Shown in pieces: positions 7,568 to 9,444 of a DNA stretch of 9,444 bases. Below the pieces are notes generated by a model. That model was not told the DNA's origin. It saw nothing but the letters and a program-made list of their open reading frames with translations, and made no database searches. Each line of letters opens with the position of its first letter. Position 1 is the first letter of the stretch. This DNA is from UBA6164 sp964527325 (lineage in GTDB: Bacteria > Patescibacteriota > Gracilibacteria > BD1-5 > UBA6164), in NCBI GenBank assembly GCA_964527325.1, contig CAZGNU010000057.1, positions 1 through 9,444 on the forward strand, in the 5' to 3' direction. Both the position numbers and the translations under genes were made by a program.

Positions 7568-8035
7568 ATGAATATCTACTCATTTATCCACTCTGTTATT
7601 CTTTTAACTCTCTCTTTTGAGCATCCAACAACATTGAAATTTAATTCATCAATTGAGTTTTATACAGTAGGAAATCAACACGACTTTTTCACATATAAGT
7701 CAAAAGATAACAAGATATTAATTTTAAAACCAAAAATTAAAGATTTTAACGTCCCTTTGGTTGTTCTCACCAAAAAGCATACTTATCAGTTTGTTTTACA
7801 AAATGGTGCACAGAGAAGTTTTGTATATCAAGCGAGTCCTGGATCTGTTGATAGAATATATAGAGTCAAAAAAAAGAAGAAAAACTGGACGATTCTAGAA
7901 GGGAGACACTCATATCTTATCAGATCAAATAAAGAAAAAATAAGTGTAAATGGACAAATTTTGAGTGGAAAAAAGCACTATATTAGTAAAGGCCCTATTG
8001 TAAAAATTAATGGTATTGAAGAGGTTGCACTATGA
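7568..8035 (+). CDS. virB9: VirB9/TrbG-like outer-membrane core component, short form
   Basis: A 155-residue exported protein. Residues 1-17 look like a signal peptide with few charges. The stretch 21-77 follows the VirB9 N-terminal beta domain: a strand with TTLKF (21-25), then the family-type ILKPK (52-56) after a short aspartate-rich turn, then a strand with VPLVVLT (62-68) and a tyrosine-containing strand (HTYQFVL, 71-77). A run of five lysines lies at 101-105. Classical VirB9 is about 290 residues; the C-terminal domain that binds the VirB7 lipoprotein seems replaced by about 50 residues of beta-rich sequence. Its stop overlaps the virB10-like start by 4 nt (ATGA). AGGGGA at 7557-7562 is the binding site. 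Call based on the KP-containing block plus position. Confidence 0.68.
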   Translation: MNIYSFIHSVILLTLSFEHPTTLKFNSSIEFYTVGNQHDFFTYKSKDNKILILKPKIKDFNVPLVVLTKKHTYQFVLQNGAQRSFVYQASPGSVDRIYRVKKKKKNWTILEGRHSYLIRSNKEKISVNGQILSGKKHYISKGPIVKINGIEEVAL

Positions 8036-8757
8036 TTGCAACTTTAATTCTTTTATTATCTATAAGTAGCTTTCATGGTGGTATTAGTACTTTGCCAAGA
8101 AATCAAAGATACTCTGTTGAGAAAAAGGATACAAAAAGAAAAATTTCTAGGAAAAAATCTAATAGCTTTGATGAGCTATTAAAATCCAATCAGAAAATCA
8201 ATGAATTGCTTCAAAAAAGAGCAAAAAGTAAAATATTTATTTCAGATAGTACCGATACTATTCACTACTTTTCCGGGGATGCCTTAAAGGGGACACTGAT
8301 TAATTCGATTGTCTCTACTAATGTTCCCTCAACAATACTTGTTAGCATTAGCGATCAAAAACACAGTTTAAATTATAAGGTTTTTTGTACAGGTATCACC
8401 CAAAATAGAAGAGTTGTAGCAAACTGTGCAAAATTGATCACTTCCTATGGCGAATTTAGCATAAATGCCAAGCTGTTAGATACAGATGGAACTTTTGGTT
8501 TACGCGGCGAATACTACTCAAGCAAAGAGGAAAAAATAGCAACAGCTGTTGCACTTGAAGTTATCCAAGGAGTGACAACTGTAAATACAGTATCAGAAGA
8601 AGATAAAATAAGAGATTCCTTACTTAAGGGAATGAATAGTGGTGTCGCCAAAGCTTCCAGTGAGATTTTAGAAGATACAGAAAATATAGTCCCTAAAGTT
8701 TATGTGAATTCTGGAAAAGAAGTAGTTATTCAATTTTTATCAGAGGTGAAAATATGA
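8032..8757 (+). CDS. virB10: VirB10/TrbI/TraB-like core scaffold protein
   Basis: A 241-residue protein. The conserved TrbI/VirB10 beta-barrel domain spans about 80-240. It opens with a G-x-x-L-K-G-T-L block (82-89) and contains two cysteines (119 and 132) flanking NRRVVANC. It then has TDGTFGLRGE (151-160), matching the D-G-x-x-G-x-x-G block of the family, and ends with PKVYVNSGKEVVIQF (221-235), matching the P-x-x-x-x-x-G-x-x-V-x-x-x-F ending of TraB/VirB10. The Cys and GLRG features look most like F-type TraB. The N-terminus begins directly with a short hydrophobic stretch (1-14) and lacks the cytoplasmic segment typical of VirB10, and no proline-rich linker is present; residues 30-65 are basic and helical. 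VirB10 links inner and outer membranes and forms the outer-membrane pore. Binding site GAGG at 8021-8024. Confidence 0.82.
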   Translation: MIATLILLLSISSFHGGISTLPRNQRYSVEKKDTKRKISRKKSNSFDELLKSNQKINELLQKRAKSKIFISDSTDTIHYFSGDALKGTLINSIVSTNVPSTILVSISDQKHSLNYKVFCTGITQNRRVVANCAKLITSYGEFSINAKLLDTDGTFGLRGEYYSSKEEKIATAVALEVIQGVTTVNTVSEEDKIRDSLLKGMNSGVAKASSEILEDTENIVPKVYVNSGKEVVIQFLSEVKI

Positions 8758-9266
8758 GAAAAAGTTTTTTAGTCCTCCTGTGTCTTTTTGCAGTCTCTTG
8801 TTCAACACTTAGAAAACAGCGGTTTTATGCTCAGGCAGGAGGTGTAATTTTAGGAAGTGCAATCGGTGGAATGATTGGTACAAAATTGTCACCTAATGAA
8901 GCATCTAGAGATGAAAATGCAATTATAGGTGGAACTGTTGGCGCAGCAGCTGGAGCGCTTGCAGGAGATAAAATTGCAGATTTTTTCTGGAAGGAAGATC
9001 CCGAAAATAAGAAGTTAAATGAGATGGTTATTGAAAATAGGAAGAATCCTGAGATTCCTAAGGTGAATTATCCAAAGTTTATTGTAGCTAAAAAAACAGT
9101 AAAAATTGATGTTATGAACGAAGATGAAATACCTCTCTTTTTAAGAGGTAAAATGAAAAAAGGAAAGATACTTATTCATGAATTAGAAGAATCTGAGGAA
9201 AAGACAGAGGATGGAAGAATACTTTATCATGAGCCTCATAAAGCTTATGAATATGTCCTGGAGTAG
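8754..9266 (+). CDS. Glycine-zipper lipoprotein, candidate VirB7/TraV-type core lipoprotein
   Basis: A 170-residue protein with a lipoprotein signal: basic start, hydrophobic 5-13, and lipobox AVSC with Cys16. Ser17 favours the outer membrane. Residues 27-76 hold two glycine-zipper helices with exact four-residue spacing: Gly30, 34, 38, 42 and Gly59, 63, 67, 71. Such zippers occur in outer-membrane lipoproteins of the Rickettsia 17-kDa antigen/SlyB type and pack closely in membranes. The C-terminal half (80-170) is hydrophilic, mixed strand and helix, and unrecognised. The gene overlaps the virB10-like gene by 4 nt (ATGA) and has GAGGTG at 8743-8748 as binding site. The position suggests it is the lipoprotein partner of the VirB9/VirB10 core, as VirB7 and TraV are. 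Its size is close to F TraV, but no TraV motif is evident. Confidence 0.7.
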   Translation: MRKSFLVLLCLFAVSCSTLRKQRFYAQAGGVILGSAIGGMIGTKLSPNEASRDENAIIGGTVGAAAGALAGDKIADFFWKEDPENKKLNEMVIENRKNPEIPKVNYPKFIVAKKTVKIDVMNEDEIPLFLRGKMKKGKILIHELEESEEKTEDGRILYHEPHKAYEYVLE

Positions 9267-9268
9267 CT

Positions 9269-9444
9269 ATGAAGAAGACTCATGGTGAACCATTTTTATT
9301 TATAGACTTTCTTATCGAGTTACTTGCTGATGCTATTATGTTTTTCATAAATTCATTTTCAAAAATGCTTATATGGTTTTTAAAAAAAATAGGAAAGAAG
9401 ATTGAAAGTAGTGACTTTAAATTTTTATACTTCATAAGAGCATA
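9269..9444 (+). CDS. 5' part of a further operon gene, membrane-associated N-terminus
   Basis: The ATG at 9269 has GGAG at 9260-9263 as binding site and lies two bases past the preceding stop. The frame stays open for 58 codons to the window edge. The visible part begins with seven polar residues, then a long hydrophobic or amphipathic stretch (about 8-38) with Asp, Glu and Lys interruptions, then a Lys-rich segment. A coupling protein of the VirD4/TraG type, which has an N-terminal membrane anchor, would fit the context. No diagnostic motif is visible and other membrane proteins are equally possible. Confidence 0.6.
   Translation, partial: MKKTHGEPFLFIDFLIELLADAIMFFINSFSKMLIWFLKKIGKKIESSDFKFLYFIRA

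Larger units (their letters stand above)
159..9444 (+). other. Single T4SS operon with coupled translation
   Basis: All eleven genes run on the + strand. Junctions are: 12-bp gap, 1-nt overlap (TAGTG), 1-nt overlap (TAATG), 11-nt overlap, 4-nt overlap (GTGA), 11-bp gap to the preferred ATG, 2-bp gap, 4-nt overlap (ATGA), 4-nt overlap (ATGA), 2-bp gap. No terminator-like hairpin interrupts the run. The order B2-B3-B4-B5-B6-(B8)-B9-B10 is the classical virB order with virB1, virB7 and virB11 missing from their usual places. The operon continues past the right edge. Confidence 0.85.

Overview
This AT-rich window reads almost wholly on the + strand. It is a tightly packed operon for a Gram-negative type IV secretion system (T4SS). 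Two predicted lipoproteins, a VirB9/VirB10-type outer-membrane core and several signal peptides point to a diderm bacterium, and TGA is used as a normal stop. The low GC content, and Ig/cadherin-like lipoprotein domains with a VNDAPIV linker, would fit a Bacteriovorax/Halobacteriovorax-type (Bdellovibrionota) genome or a plasmid or integrative element in one. That assignment is a weak inference; nothing in the window fixes the taxon.

Layout. Bases 1-158 hold a strong 12-bp inverted repeat (18-57), a candidate promoter and a ribosome binding site. At 159-2561 lies an 800-residue lipoprotein with Ig/cadherin-like modules and a calcium-binding-like DxDxD motif. From 2574 the secretion genes follow in classical virB order: VirB2-like pilin (2574-2834), VirB3 (2834-3082), VirB4 ATPase (3082-4923), VirB5/TrbJ-like coiled-coil protein (4913-5548), VirB6 with a long basic tail (5545-7110), a bitopic protein in the VirB8 position (7122-7565), VirB9-like (7568-8035), VirB10/TraB-like (8032-8757), and a glycine-zipper lipoprotein in a VirB7/TraV-like role (8754-9266). 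A further gene starting at 9269 runs off the right edge. Junctions are overlaps of 1-11 nt or gaps of no more than 12 nt, so the set is very probably one transcript with coupled translation.

How the genes work together. VirB4 would power assembly. VirB3, VirB6 and the VirB8-position protein would form the inner-membrane platform. VirB9, VirB10 and the glycine-zipper lipoprotein would form the periplasmic and outer-membrane core. VirB2 and VirB5 would form a pilus and its tip. The large lipoprotein may act at the cell surface, for example in contact with a recipient or prey cell; this is inference from its position and domains.

What stands out is that several components are much shorter than the textbook proteins (VirB4 613, VirB8-like 147, VirB9-like 155, VirB10-like 241 residues), while VirB6 carries an extra soluble tail of about 240 residues. 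The VirB10 homologue most resembles F-type TraB in its visible motifs, although the gene order is VirB-like. No relaxase, VirB11, VirB1 or recognisable coupling protein lies inside the window, so whether it serves conjugation or effector delivery cannot be decided here.
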